The notes beneath the pieces are model-generated. The model saw nothing but the letters and a program-made list of their open reading frames with translations. It made no database searches and had not been told where the DNA came from. 64,000 bases of DNA, from contig CAMFKI010000001.1 in NCBI GenBank assembly GCA_945957365.1, forward strand, positions 310,001 through 374,000. The letters are read 5' to 3'. Both the position numbers and the translations under genes were made by a program. Below, piece after piece: positions 19,223 through 28,657 of the stretch. Numbering within the stretch: position 1 is the first letter of the stretch; each line of letters opens with the position of its first letter. The stretch is from an uncultured Alphaproteobacteria bacterium. GTDB lineage: Bacteria; Pseudomonadota; Alphaproteobacteria; Rhizobiales; Aestuariivirgaceae.

Positions 19223-22200
19223 CTAAGCCCCCGCCTCCGCCCGGATCGCCACATGGCTCATGGCGGCCCTGAGCGCCGCCGGCTTCACGGGCTTCCTCAA
19301 CACATGCACGTCATGCGCCAAGGCGAGGTCGGCCACGGCAGGCGTGCGGTCCGCCGTGATCAGCACGGCGGGGATCGGCCGCCGGGCGCGGGTCCTCAAC
19401 GTCCGGATCACCGAGATCCCGTCCTCGTTGTTGAGGTGATAGTCCGCCAGGATCATGTCGATCTTGCCGTCCGCCGCGGCGAGTTGCTCCAGCGCCTCCT
19501 CCAGCCCCATGGCGGTGTGCACGATGTTGCCCCAGCCCGACAGCAGCAGCTCCATCCCCTCGAGGATCGGCTGCTCGTTGTCGATCACCAGGACGCGCAC
19601 CGCCGCGGCGAGTGCGGGTGGCTGCACCTTGCGGGCGCGCGGCACCACGGGCTGGCGCATTTCCTCCGCCGCGATCGGCACATCGACCGCGAAGACCGAA
19701 CCCCGGCCGGGCACCGACTGCACGTGAACCGGAGTTTCCAGCACCTTGGCCATGCGCTCGACGATCGAGAGGCCGAGGCCCAGCCCCGATGTCCCGTCGC
19801 CGTCGGTCTGCAGCCGCTGGAATTCCTGGAAGATGATGTCGAGCTTGGTCTCGGGGATGCCGGGCCCCGAGTCATGCACCTCGATGCGCAGCACGCCGCC
19901 ATGCCGGCGGCAGCCCATCAGCACCCGTCCCTCCTTCGTGTACTTGATGGCGTTGGACACGAAGTTCTGCAGCACGCGGCGGAGCAGCTTGCGGTCCGAG
20001 TTCAGCGTCAGCCCGCAGGGCACAACGGTGAACTTCAGCCCCTTCTTGCGCGCCGCGGGCCCGAACTCCAGCGCCAGCGCCTGCAATATGTCGTCGATGC
20101 GGAAGGCTGCCACCTCGGCCTTCATCGCGCCGGCATCGAGGCGCGAGATGTCGAGCAGCGCGGAGAGGATCTCCTCCACCGCCTCGAGCGAGGAATCGAC
20201 GTTCCTCACCAGTTCGCCATCCTTCGACCGCTTCATGCGCTCGACCAGCGTCGAGGTGAACAGCCGCGCGGCATTTAGCGGCTGCAGGATGTCGTGGCTC
20301 GCCGCCGCGATGAAGCGCGTCTTCGACAGGTTCGCCGCATCGGCCTCGGCCTTGGCCGTGGCCAGCGCGTCGTTGAGTCGCGTCAGCTCCGCCGTGCGCT
20401 CGGTCACGCGGCGTTCGAGCGATTCGTTCACCCGCTGCAGCTCCTCCGCCGCCAGCACGCTCTCGGTGGCGTCGATCACGGTCACCACCACGCCGCCGTC
20501 CGGCATCGGGCTCGAACGGAACTCGAAGACGTGGCCGGTGTCGCCGCGCCGCTCGCGGAACACCTCGTGCGTCAGCGCGATCTTTCTCACCCGGTCATCG
20601 ACTGCGCCCTTGCCCGCCGCGGTGCGGGCGAGGAAGACGCCCAGCACCTCGGTGATCGGCGTTCCCACCCGGTTGAGGTCGCTGCCCAGCCCCAGGAACT
20701 CCTGCAGCGTCGCGTTCCAGCAGATCAGCGTCATGCCCGGCTCGAACACCGCGAGCCCCTGGTCGACGTTGTCGATCGCCGACTGCAGCAGGTCGCGGTT
20801 GTGCTGGATCGCGGCGGAGGCATCGTCGAGCAGCTTCATGGCGCCGCGGGCATGCGTCGAGTGCCGCTCCAGCATCAGCGCGATGACGAGGCGGGCCGAG
20901 GCCACGCCCACCGCGCTCGCCAGCAGGTGTTCCGCGAAGCGGATGAGGCGCACGTCGGCCTCACCACCCTTCACGCCGATCTGGCCCTGCTGGGCGCGGA
21001 AGCCCTCGAAGGCGGCATGCGCCCGGTCGGGGCCGATGTAGCGCGCCACCGTGTCCTCCAGCCGGTCCGCCGTCACCGCCGTGCGCCACAGCTTGAAGCC
21101 GGTGCCGGAGCCCGCCTGAAGGTCGCGCGTCACGAAGGAAGTGGCCTGCACCCGCTCGATGGGCGTGGGTTGGCGGGTATAGGAGCCCGCCACATAGGCC
21201 GCGACATTGGCGATGAGGCTCCACACCACGCCATGGGTGAGCTGGTTGAACTCCATGGCGAACAGCGCGCGCGCCCTGAGGAGGCCGATGCCCCACGGCC
21301 CCTGCTCGATGAAGCCGCGCCCGATCCAGCCCGCGTCGGCGAAGGCCGGCAGCAGCAGCGTATAGACCCACACCACAAAGCCCGCCGTGATGCCCCACAT
21401 GGCGCCGCGCGCCGTGGCGCGCTTCCACATCAGCCCGCCGAAGAAGGCGGGCGCGAACTGCGCGACAGCTGCGAAGGACAGCAGGCCCACCTGCGCCAGC
21501 GCCACCGAGGTGCCGATCATCCGGTAATAGGCATAGGCCAGCGCGAGGACGAGGATGATGGCGAGCCGCCGGATCAGGATCAGCGTCTCGCCCATGTCCT
21601 GGTGCACCGTGGCGCGGTCGGCCTGGCGGCGCAGCATGAGCGGCACCACCAGGTTGTTGCACACCATGATCGACAGCGCGATGCACTCGACGATCACCAT
21701 GGCGGTCGAGGCCGAAAGCCCGCCGAGGAAGGCGACCAGCGCGAAGAACGGGTTGCCGGCCGAAACCGGCAGCGCCAGCACGAAGGTGTCGCCGTCAGCC
21801 CCCCTGGGCAGCAGCAGCAGGCCCGCCACCGCGATGGGAATGACGAAGACGTTGATGGCCACGAGGTAGAGCGGGAACAGCCAGGCGGCGCGCTTCACCT
21901 CCCGTGCATTGGCGTTCTCCACCGCCGCCACGTGGAACTGGCGCGGCAGCAGCACCACCGCGAAGGCGGCCAGCAGCGTCAGCGTCAGCCACTGCCCGCC
22001 ATCGAGCCCGCCCGAAAACAGCCCGGTGACCTGCGGGTCGGCCGCGGCGCGGGCGAGGAAGGGGCCGATGCCACCCATCATGCCGAACACCACGAAGGCG
22101 CCTACCGCGACGAAGGCGAGAAGCTTCACCATCGATTCGACGGCGATCGCCAGGATCATGCCATCCTGGTGTTCCGTCGTGTCGATGTGCCGGGTCCCGA

Positions 22201-22741
22201 ACAGGATGGCGAAGATGCCCATGGTGAGGACGACGAACAGCGACAGTCCGTCGAGCCCCGAGGACGGCGGCAGGATGTCGCGCGACCATTGCGGCTCGGC
22301 CACAAGTGCGTGCAGCGCCACCGCCACCGCCTTGAGCTGGATCGAGATATAGGGAACGATGCCGACCACCGCGATCACGCTGACGAGCGCGCCCAGCGCC
22401 TCGCTCTTGCCGTAGCGGGCCGACAGGAAATCCGCGATCGAGGCGATGTTGTGCCGCTTGGTCAGGGTGGCGATCGACTGCACGAGCTTCCAGCCCAGCG
22501 CGAAGACCAGGATCGGCCCCAGGTAGATCGGGATGAAGTCGAGCCCGGTGCGCGATGCGATGCCGACCGAGCCAAAATACGTCCAGGAGGTGCAATAGAC
22601 GCCGAGCGACAGGGCATAGATCAAGGGCCGCCCGGCGCGCGACGTCCACGCCCGCGACCGCCGGTCGCCCCAGGTCGCCACCGCGAACAGCGCGCCCAGA
22701 TAGGCCAGCCCGGCAGCCAAAATCCCCAATTGCCCGATCAT
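19223..22741 (-). CDS. Symporter-like hybrid sensor histidine kinase, CrbS/MxtR-like
   Basis: 1172 residues from the ATG at 22741. The first ~500 residues form a sodium:solute symporter (SSS) domain with about 13 hydrophobic segments (SVGIASRTGLDFIPIYLGPI, VSVIAVVGIVPYISIQLKAV). A linker, a PAS-like domain (~690-780) and a coiled segment (RVNESLERRVTERTAELTRL) follow. The HisKA domain has the phosphoacceptor His at ~816 (AASHDILQPL), the ATPase domain has NFVSNAIKYT and GLGLGLSIV, and a C-terminal receiver has Asp ~1100 (MILADYH). This architecture is that of CrbS/MxtR, a proposed sensor for acetate or a similar solute. It works with the LuxR-type regulator at 18174. Confidence 0.9.
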   Translation of the reverse strand: MIGQLGILAAGLAYLGALFAVATWGDRRSRAWTSRAGRPLIYALSLGVYCTSWTYFGSVGIASRTGLDFIPIYLGPILVFALGWKLVQSIATLTKRHNIASIADFLSARYGKSEALGALVSVIAVVGIVPYISIQLKAVAVALHALVAEPQWSRDILPPSSGLDGLSLFVVLTMGIFAILFGTRHIDTTEHQDGMILAIAVESMVKLLAFVAVGAFVVFGMMGGIGPFLARAAADPQVTGLFSGGLDGGQWLTLTLLAAFAVVLLPRQFHVAAVENANAREVKRAAWLFPLYLVAINVFVIPIAVAGLLLLPRGADGDTFVLALPVSAGNPFFALVAFLGGLSASTAMVIVECIALSIMVCNNLVVPLMLRRQADRATVHQDMGETLILIRRLAIILVLALAYAYYRMIGTSVALAQVGLLSFAAVAQFAPAFFGGLMWKRATARGAMWGITAGFVVWVYTLLLPAFADAGWIGRGFIEQGPWGIGLLRARALFAMEFNQLTHGVVWSLIANVAAYVAGSYTRQPTPIERVQATSFVTRDLQAGSGTGFKLWRTAVTADRLEDTVARYIGPDRAHAAFEGFRAQQGQIGVKGGEADVRLIRFAEHLLASAVGVASARLVIALMLERHSTHARGAMKLLDDASAAIQHNRDLLQSAIDNVDQGLAVFEPGMTLICWNATLQEFLGLGSDLNRVGTPITEVLGVFLARTAAGKGAVDDRVRKIALTHEVFRERRGDTGHVFEFRSSPMPDGGVVVTVIDATESVLAAEELQRVNESLERRVTERTAELTRLNDALATAKAEADAANLSKTRFIAAASHDILQPLNAARLFTSTLVERMKRSKDGELVRNVDSSLEAVEEILSALLDISRLDAGAMKAEVAAFRIDDILQALALEFGPAARKKGLKFTVVPCGLTLNSDRKLLRRVLQNFVSNAIKYTKEGRVLMGCRRHGGVLRIEVHDSGPGIPETKLDIIFQEFQRLQTDGDGTSGLGLGLSIVERMAKVLETPVHVQSVPGRGSVFAVDVPIAAEEMRQPVVPRARKVQPPALAAAVRVLVIDNEQPILEGMELLLSGWGNIVHTAMGLEEALEQLAAADGKIDMILADYHLNNEDGISVIRTLRTRARRPIPAVLITADRTPAVADLALAHDVHVLRKPVKPAALRAAMSHVAIRAEAGA

Positions 22742-23004
22742 CGTCACATGATCGTCGCCCCCGGCTGGCGAATCAAGTTGCCACTTCGTCCTCTCCCGTC
22801 CGGCGTGAGGGGAAGGGGCCCCGACGAAGGCGGGGGAGGTGAGGGAAAGCACGGCGCGATGCTGCAGGCCGGCGTCCCCTCATCTCCCCGCTGCCGAAGT
22901 GGGAGGAGACACGGGATTTCGCGGCCAGCGTGACGGTTACGCCCTTCGCCGACTCAGACTTTGGGTGCATTTCTGGACGCAGACGTGGAAGGCGCCCGGC
23001 GCGA

Positions 23005-23018
23005 TTGATCCAAGTCAA
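23005..23018. promoter_or_regulatory. FixK/FnrL-type operator upstream of ccoN
   Basis: TTGATCCAAGTCAA matches the FNR-family consensus TTGAT-N4-ATCAA at nine of ten arm positions. It lies 62 nt before the ccoN start, in the usual place for anaerobic activation of cbb3 oxidase operons. It is the only strong regulatory signal in the 22742-23080 gap; the left part of that gap is GC-rich repeat-like sequence with no gene. Confidence 0.85.
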
Positions 23019-23080
23019 TGCCCCCGGGCCGCCATAAACGCATTCGTTCAGGCGGATTATTTTCAGAAAGGGGGTCTCCG

Positions 23081-24715
23081 ATGGGGGCTGTTACAACGAC
23101 GCAAAAGGGCTCGTCCTCGGGGGGCGGCGCGATGGCGATGATGGCCCTGTGGGGTCTGCTCGCCCTGTTCGCCATCTACATGGGTGCCGAGGCGGTGGAT
23201 ACGCCCTTCGCCATCCACATGTTCATCATGGCCCTGGCGGCGATCCTGGCGCTGATCTACAAGGCGCGCAGCTACGGCCAGCCGGCGCCCGACACCTCGG
23301 GCTACATGGACAACGTGGTGCGCTACGGCGCCATCGCCACGGTGTTCTGGGGCATCGTGGGCTTCCTCGTGGGCCTGGTCATCGCGCTCCAGCTCGCCTA
23401 CCCGGCCTGGAACCCCAATCTCGAATGGTTCAACTTCGGCCGGCTGCGCCCGCTCCACACCTCGGCGGTGGTCTTCGCCTTCGGCGGCAACGCGCTGATC
23501 TGCACCTCCTTCTACGTGGTGCAGCGGACGAACCGCACCAGGCTCGCGCTCGGCAACCTCGCCTGGTTCGTGTTCTGGGGCTACCAGCTGTTCATCGTGC
23601 TGGCCGCCACGGGCTATCTCCTCGGCGTCACCGAAGGCCGTGAATATGCCGAACCCGAATGGTACGTCGACCTGTGGCTGACGATCGTCTGGGTGGCATA
23701 CTTCCTGGTGTTCTTCGGCACCCTGCTGCAGAGGAAGGAGAGCCACATCTACGTGGCCAACTGGTTCTACCTCTCCTTCATCGTGACGATCGCCATGCTG
23801 CACATCGTCAACAACCTGTCGATCCCGGTGTCGTTCTTCGGCTCGAAGAGCTACTCGCTGTTCTCCGGGGTCCAGGACGCGTTGACGCAGTGGTGGTACG
23901 GCCACAACGCGGTGGGCTTCTTCCTCACCGCCGGCTTCCTCGGCATGATGTACTACTTCATCCCGAAGCGCGCCAACCGGCCGGTCTACTCCTACCGCCT
24001 GTCGATCGTGCACTTCTGGTCGCTGATCTTCCTCTACATCTGGGCGGGTCCGCACCACCTCCACTACACCGCACTCCCCGACTGGGCCCAGACGCTGGGC
24101 ATGGTCTTCTCGGTGATGCTGTGGATGCCCTCCTGGGGCGGCATGATCAACGGCCTGATGACGCTCTCGGGCGCCTGGGACAAGCTGCGCACCGACCCGG
24201 TGCTCCGCATGATGGTGATCTCGGTCGCCTTCTACGGCATGTCGACCTTCGAAGGCCCGATGATGTCCATCAAGTCGGTAAACTCGCTCTCGCACTACAC
24301 CGACTGGACCATCGGCCACGTGCACTCCGGCGCTCTCGGCTGGGTGGGCATGATCTCGATGGGCTGCATGTACCACCTGATCCCGCGCCTGTGGGGTCGG
24401 AAGGAAGTCTACTCGCTGCGCCTCGTCAGCTGGCATGTCTGGCTCGCCACCCTCGGCATCGTGGTCTACGCCTCCGCGATGTGGGTCTCGGGCATCATGC
24501 AGGGCCTGATGTGGCGTGAGTACGATGCCAACGGCTTCCTCGCCTATTCCTTCGTGGAAACGGTCGAGGCCATGCATCCCTACTACGTGATCCGAGCCTT
24601 CGGCGGCGGCCTGTTCCTCCTCGGCGGCCTGATCATGGTCTACAACATCTACCGCACCATCAAGGGTGCCCAGCCCGCGACCCAGCCTGTCGGCATGGTT
24701 TCGGCAGCGGCATAA
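23081..24715 (+). CDS. ccoN: cbb3-type cytochrome c oxidase subunit I
   Basis: 544 residues from the ATG at 23081 ([16 protein letters not shown]), behind AAAGGGGGTCTCC; an earlier in-frame ATG at 23018 overlaps the FixK box. It is a multi-helix heme-copper subunit: the low-spin heme ligand region [16 protein letters not shown], the active-site [20 protein letters not shown] with the cross-linked His/Tyr features of cbb3 enzymes, [14 protein letters not shown], and [15 protein letters not shown] with paired His. It is the catalytic oxygen-reducing, proton-pumping subunit in the inner membrane. First gene of ccoNOQP. Confidence 0.97.
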   Translation: MGAVTTTQKGSSSGGGAMAMMALWGLLALFAIYMGAEAVDTPFAIHMFIMALAAILALIYKARSYGQPAPDTSGYMDNVVRYGAIATVFWGIVGFLVGLVIALQLAYPAWNPNLEWFNFGRLRPLHTSAVVFAFGGNALICTSFYVVQRTNRTRLALGNLAWFVFWGYQLFIVLAATGYLLGVTEGREYAEPEWYVDLWLTIVWVAYFLVFFGTLLQRKESHIYVANWFYLSFIVTIAMLHIVNNLSIPVSFFGSKSYSLFSGVQDALTQWWYGHNAVGFFLTAGFLGMMYYFIPKRANRPVYSYRLSIVHFWSLIFLYIWAGPHHLHYTALPDWAQTLGMVFSVMLWMPSWGGMINGLMTLSGAWDKLRTDPVLRMMVISVAFYGMSTFEGPMMSIKSVNSLSHYTDWTIGHVHSGALGWVGMISMGCMYHLIPRLWGRKEVYSLRLVSWHVWLATLGIVVYASAMWVSGIMQGLMWREYDANGFLAYSFVETVEAMHPYYVIRAFGGGLFLLGGLIMVYNIYRTIKGAQPATQPVGMVSAAA

Positions 24716-24733
24716 GAAAAGGACACTGGTGCC

Positions 24734-25459
24734 ATGAAACACGAAACACTCGAAAAGAACGCCACCCTGCTGCTGATCTTCAGCCTGCTGGTGGTGACCA
24801 TCGGCGGCCTCGTCCAGATCGTCCCGCTGTTCTTCCTGCAGAACACGATCGAGAAGGTCGACGGGATGCGTCCCTACTCGCCGCTCGAGCTGGCGGGCCG
24901 CAACATCTACGTCCGCGAAGGCTGCTACCTGTGCCACAGCCAGATGATCCGCCCCTTCCGGGACGAGGTCGAACGCTATGGCCACTACTCGCTCGCCGCC
25001 GAGTCGCAGTTCGATCACCCCTTCCAGTGGGGCTCGAAGCGCACCGGCCCGGATCTGGCGCGCGTCGGCGGCAAGTACTCGGATGAATGGCATCGCCAGC
25101 ATCTGTCGAACCCGCGGAACGTCGTTCCCGAGTCGATCATGCCCGGCTACGCCTTCCTCGCCGACCATGAGCTCAACACCAAGAACTACGCCGCCAACCT
25201 CGTCGCCATGAACGACACGGTGAATAACGGCAAGGGCGACATGTACACCAAGGACGACATCGACAATGCCGAGGCCGACATGGTGGCCCAGGCGACCGGC
25301 GAGAACACCGACGGCCTGATGAAGCGCTATCCGAAGGCGGTTGCCCGCAACTTCGACGGCGATGCGAAGGTCACCGAGATGGACGCGCTGATCGCCTATC
25401 TCCAGGTGCTCGGCACACTCGTCGACTTCTCGACCTTCAAAGCCGACATGTCGAGGTAA
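24734..25459 (+). CDS. ccoO: cbb3-type cytochrome c oxidase subunit II (monoheme)
   Basis: 241 residues. An N-terminal anchor helix (~8-32) precedes a single heme c site, CYLCH, at ~64-68 in the family block [18 protein letters not shown]. The axial Met is likely in [12 protein letters not shown]. The sequence [16 protein letters not shown] is typical. The subunit passes electrons from CcoP to CcoN. It starts 18 nt after ccoN, and its stop abuts the ccoQ start. Confidence 0.97.
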   Translation: MKHETLEKNATLLLIFSLLVVTIGGLVQIVPLFFLQNTIEKVDGMRPYSPLELAGRNIYVREGCYLCHSQMIRPFRDEVERYGHYSLAAESQFDHPFQWGSKRTGPDLARVGGKYSDEWHRQHLSNPRNVVPESIMPGYAFLADHELNTKNYAANLVAMNDTVNNGKGDMYTKDDIDNAEADMVAQATGENTDGLMKRYPKAVARNFDGDAKVTEMDALIAYLQVLGTLVDFSTFKADMSR

Positions 25460-25627
25460 ATGGCCATGGAACTCTATAACTTCCTGCGCGAATTCGCCGA
25501 CAGCTGGGCCCTCCTGGTGATGTTCGGGTTCTTCGCCTGCGCCATCCTCTTCGCGTTCCGTCCCGGCTCCAAGGCCGTCTACGACGAGATTGCGAAGATC
25601 CCCTTCCAGAACGGTTCCGAGGACTGA
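25460..25627 (+). CDS. ccoQ: cbb3-type cytochrome c oxidase subunit IV (small)
   Basis: 55 residues from the ATG at 25460, directly after the ccoO stop; a second ATG at 25466 would give 53. It has one membrane helix (SWALLVMFGFFACAILFAF) followed by the family motif RPGSKAVYDE. CcoQ stabilises the association of CcoP with the core complex. Position between ccoO and ccoP and the conserved tail make this secure despite its size. Confidence 0.92.
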   Translation: MAMELYNFLREFADSWALLVMFGFFACAILFAFRPGSKAVYDEIAKIPFQNGSED

Positions 25628-25629
25628 AA

Positions 25630-26517
25630 ATGGCAACGAACATCGAAAAGGACGAAGTCTCGGGAACCCCGACCACCGGCCACGTGTGGGACGGGATCAA
25701 GGAACTCAACAACCCGCTGCCCAGGTGGTGGCTCTACACCTTCTACGGCTGCATAGCCTTCGCGCTCGTCTATACGGTCCTCTACCCTGCCTGGCCGCTG
25801 CCGGGCGGCGCCACGCCGGGCATTCTCGGCTGGTCGTCGCGCGGCCAGTTCCAGCAGCAGATGGAAGCCGCCGCCACCGCCCAGAAGGGCACGGTGGACC
25901 AGATCCTGAAGCTCAGCGTCAACGACATCCTGAAGGATCCGAAGCTCCTCGCCTTCGCCCAGGCGGGCGGTGCCGCGGCCTTCAAGGTGAACTGCGTACC
26001 CTGCCACGGCTCGGGCGCGGCGGGTGGCCACGGCTACCCCAACCTCAACGACGACGACTGGCTGTGGGGCGGTTCGCCCGATGCCATCTACACCACGCTG
26101 AAGCACGGCATCCGCTATGCCGACGATCCGGATACGCGTGAATCGCAGATGCCCAACTTCGGCATCGACGGCATCCTGACGCCCGACCAGATCGACCAGG
26201 TCGCCAATTACGTCATGACGCTGTCGGGCGAACAGGCAGATGCCGGAAAGGCCGCCGCAGGCAAGGACATCTTCGCCCAGAACTGCGCGGCCTGCCATGG
26301 CGACGACGGCAAGGGCAACCGCGAATTCGGGGCGCCCAACCTCACCGACAAGCTCTGGCTCTACGGCGGCACGCTGGCCGACGTGAAGGCCCAGGTGACC
26401 AAGCCGCACATGGGCGTCATGCCGGCCTGGGCCAAGCGCCTCGATGACGCGACCATCAAGGAGCTTGCGATCTACGTGCACTCCCTGGGTGGTGGCGAAG
26501 CGCCCGTAACCCAGTAA
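25630..26517 (+). CDS. ccoP: cbb3-type cytochrome c oxidase subunit III (diheme)
   Basis: 295 residues starting 2 nt after ccoQ. The N-terminal block GHVWDGIKELNNPLPRWW (~18-35) and a membrane helix (~36-58, with the WPLPGG loop after it) are family-typical. Two heme c sites follow: CVPCH at ~122 and CAACH at ~219, each in a CcoP-type domain (SGAAGGHGYPNLNDDDWLWG; GAPNLTDKLWLYGG). Axial Met candidates are in ESQMPNF and GVMPAW. The subunit receives electrons from soluble or membrane cytochromes. Confidence 0.97.
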   Translation: MATNIEKDEVSGTPTTGHVWDGIKELNNPLPRWWLYTFYGCIAFALVYTVLYPAWPLPGGATPGILGWSSRGQFQQQMEAAATAQKGTVDQILKLSVNDILKDPKLLAFAQAGGAAAFKVNCVPCHGSGAAGGHGYPNLNDDDWLWGGSPDAIYTTLKHGIRYADDPDTRESQMPNFGIDGILTPDQIDQVANYVMTLSGEQADAGKAAAGKDIFAQNCAACHGDDGKGNREFGAPNLTDKLWLYGGTLADVKAQVTKPHMGVMPAWAKRLDDATIKELAIYVHSLGGGEAPVTQ

Positions 26518-26528
26518 CGATCAGGCGA

Positions 26529-26562
26529 AGGCCGCATGCTGTGACAACATGGCACGCGGCCT
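26529..26562 (+). terminator. Hairpin after ccoP
   Basis: AGGCCGC (26529-26535) pairs with GCGGCCT (26556-26562), and the interior ATG/CAT triplets can extend the stem imperfectly. There is no T run. It may limit readthrough from ccoNOQP into ccoGHIS or stabilise the upstream message. Confidence 0.45.
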
Positions 26563-26592
26563 CCGGCCACAATGCTGACGGCGGATTTCGGT

Positions 26593-26614
26593 TCTATTAG
26601 GCACCCCTAATAGA
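26593..26614. promoter_or_regulatory. Inverted repeat between ccoP and ccoG
   Basis: TCTATTAGG and CCTAATAGA form a perfect 9-bp inverted repeat around CACC, ending 20 nt before the ccoG start. It is AT-rich against the GC-rich background and has no T tract, so an operator is more likely than a terminator. It does not match FixK or PpsR consensus. Confidence 0.5.
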
Positions 26615-26634
26615 CAACCCGGTTTCCGAGGGGA

Positions 26635-28164
26635 ATGATGGTTCAGATTATCAATACGCTCGACGCTCCCGCCGAGGTCGACAGGGAAACGGCCGTTCCG
26701 GTCAACAAGGCCGAGAACCGTTCGCTCTATGCCTCGCGCGAGGCGATCCACCCCAAGGCCGCCCACGGCTTCTACCGCCGCCTGAAGTGGACGCTGGTCG
26801 TCGTGCTCCTCGGCATCTACTACGTCGCGCCCTGGCTGCGCTGGACCAGGCCCGGCGATGCGCCGGACCAGGCCATCCTCATCGACATGGCCAATCGCCG
26901 CTTCTATTTCTTCTTCATCGAGATCTGGCCGCAGGAATTCTACTACATCGCCGGCCTCCTCATCATGGCCGGCGTCGGCCTGTTCCTCGTCACCTCGCTG
27001 TTCGGCCGCGCCTGGTGCGGCTATGCCTGCCCGCAGACGGTGTGGACGGATCTCTACATCTGGGTCGAGAGCAAGATCGAGGGCGACCGCAACGCCCGCA
27101 TCAGGCTCGACGCCGCTCCGTGGAGCGTCTCCAAGGTTTCGAAGCGCGCCTTCAAGATGCTGGTCTGGCTGCTGATCGCCATTGCGACGGGCGGCTTCTG
27201 GGTGTTCTACTTCGCCGACGCCCCCACCCTCTTCCATGACCTCATCACCGGCCAGGCGCCCTCGGTCGCCTATTTCACCATCGCCATCCTGACGGCGACG
27301 ACCTTCACCTTCGCCGGCTTCATGCGCGAGCAGGTCTGCACCTACATGTGCCCGTGGCCGCGCATCCAGGGCGCGATGCTGGATGAAGAGTCGCTCATCG
27401 TAACCTACAACGCCTGGCGCGGCGAACCGCGTCACGCCGGCCGCAAGAAGGCGGAGGCGCAAGGGCTTAAGGTCGGCGACTGCATCGACTGCAACAACTG
27501 CGTCGCCGTCTGCCCGATGGGCATCGACATCCGCGACGGCAACCAGCTCGAGTGCATCAACTGCGCGCTGTGCATCGATGCCTGCGATGCGGTGATGGAC
27601 AAGATCGGCAAGCCGCGCGGCCTGATCAACTACACCACCTCCGAGCTCTATGCCGCGAACGTCGCCGGCAAGAACGAGCACTGGAGCTGGCGCCACCTGA
27701 TCCGCCCGCGCATCATCATCTATTTCGGCGCCTGGGCCGGTGTCGGCCTCGCCATGCTGTTCTCGCTCACCCATCGCAGCCAGCTCGACGTCAACGTGGT
27801 GCCCGACCGCAACCCGCTCTACGTCACCCTGTCGGACGGCGCGATCCGCAACGGCTACACCATCAAGATCCTCAACAAGCGCCAGGAGGCCCGCACCTTC
27901 CGCCTGTCCGTGGACAAGCTGCCCGGCGCCACCATGGAAATGGTCGGAGACACCGGCGCCAAGGGTGCGAGCTTCGACATTCCGGTCGACGCCGACAAGC
28001 TGAAGGCGGTGAAGATCTATGTCTCCACCAACGACCCGGCGATCATCACCCACGAGCGCAGCAACTTCGAGTTCAAGGTCGATGAGCTGAACCCGCAAGC
28101 CTCGGCACCGGCCGAAACCGCCACCTACGACGCCCTCTTCCACGGCCCCGACGGCAAGGAGTAA
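26635..28164 (+). CDS. ccoG: Cytochrome c oxidase accessory protein CcoG (FixG/RdxA)
   Basis: 509 residues (the second codon is also ATG, so 508 is possible), behind GAGGGGAATG. It has about five membrane helices, the motif CGYACPQTVWTDLYIWVE, and two [4Fe-4S] motifs in ferredoxin-like order: CIDCNNCVAVCP and CINCALCIDACD (~283-320). The C-terminus is an Ig-like periplasmic domain. CcoG reduces Cu(II) to Cu(I) for delivery to the cbb3 active site. First gene of ccoGHIS. Confidence 0.95.
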   Translation: MMVQIINTLDAPAEVDRETAVPVNKAENRSLYASREAIHPKAAHGFYRRLKWTLVVVLLGIYYVAPWLRWTRPGDAPDQAILIDMANRRFYFFFIEIWPQEFYYIAGLLIMAGVGLFLVTSLFGRAWCGYACPQTVWTDLYIWVESKIEGDRNARIRLDAAPWSVSKVSKRAFKMLVWLLIAIATGGFWVFYFADAPTLFHDLITGQAPSVAYFTIAILTATTFTFAGFMREQVCTYMCPWPRIQGAMLDEESLIVTYNAWRGEPRHAGRKKAEAQGLKVGDCIDCNNCVAVCPMGIDIRDGNQLECINCALCIDACDAVMDKIGKPRGLINYTTSELYAANVAGKNEHWSWRHLIRPRIIIYFGAWAGVGLAMLFSLTHRSQLDVNVVPDRNPLYVTLSDGAIRNGYTIKILNKRQEARTFRLSVDKLPGATMEMVGDTGAKGASFDIPVDADKLKAVKIYVSTNDPAIITHERSNFEFKVDELNPQASAPAETATYDALFHGPDGKE

Positions 28165-28168
28165 GATC

Positions 28169-28657
28169 ATGTCCATGGCAAGCATCGAACGGGAACTGAA
28201 GGGCGGCCACGTGCTGGCCATCCTGGTGGCCTTTTTCGGCATCATCTTCGCGGTCAATTTCCTGCTGGCCTACCTCGCCAACTCCACCTGGTCGGGGCTG
28301 GTGGTCGAAAACGGCTACGTGGCGAGCCAGAGCTTCAACAGCGATCTCGCCAAGGCGCGCGCCCAGGAGGCGCTCGGCTGGAAGGTCGACTTCTCCTATG
28401 ACGAGGACAGCGTGAAGATCGGCTTCGCCGACGCCAAGGGCGCCAAGATCGACACCCTCAACCTCACCGGCGCGCTGCAGCGCACCGTCACCGACAAGGA
28501 AGACCAGAAGCTCACTTTCGCGTGGATGGGTTCGGGCCTCTATTCCGCCCCCGCCCGCCTGGCGCCCGGCCTGTGGGAAGTCGAGGTCGACGGCAAGGGC
28601 GACGGCGTCGCCGACTATCACAAGATCTTCCGCTTCGTGGTGAAGGCCGACCAGTGA
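28169..28657 (+). CDS. ccoH: cbb3 oxidase maturation protein FixH/CcoH
   Basis: 162 residues with an N-terminal membrane helix (~12-36: GHVLAILVAFFGIIFAVNFL), then the family segment TWSGLVVENGYVASQSFN and a periplasmic beta-rich domain. FixH proteins assist cbb3 assembly. It follows ccoG by 4 nt, and its stop overlaps the GTG start of ccoI (GTGA). Confidence 0.93.
   Translation: MSMASIERELKGGHVLAILVAFFGIIFAVNFLLAYLANSTWSGLVVENGYVASQSFNSDLAKARAQEALGWKVDFSYDEDSVKIGFADAKGAKIDTLNLTGALQRTVTDKEDQKLTFAWMGSGLYSAPARLAPGLWEVEVDGKGDGVADYHKIFRFVVKADQ

Noticed and set aside
22770..22930. GC-rich stretch before ccoN as a possible RNA gene
   Set aside because: It has small inverted repeats such as GGGGAAGGGGCCCC, but no cloverleaf, no promoter and no long stem; more likely repeat debris.
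20294..22933. 879-codon plus-strand frame opposite the hybrid kinase
   Set aside because: Composition is rich in Arg, His, Gln and Gly as expected for antisense of GC-rich genes; the kinase on the minus strand has all expected domains.
23063..25636. 857-codon minus-strand frame across ccoNOQ
   Set aside because: It spans several well-defined plus-strand genes and shows low-complexity charged sequence with no family.
26593..26614. Intrinsic terminator between ccoP and ccoG
   Set aside because: The stem is AT-rich and lacks a T tract; an operator reading is preferred.
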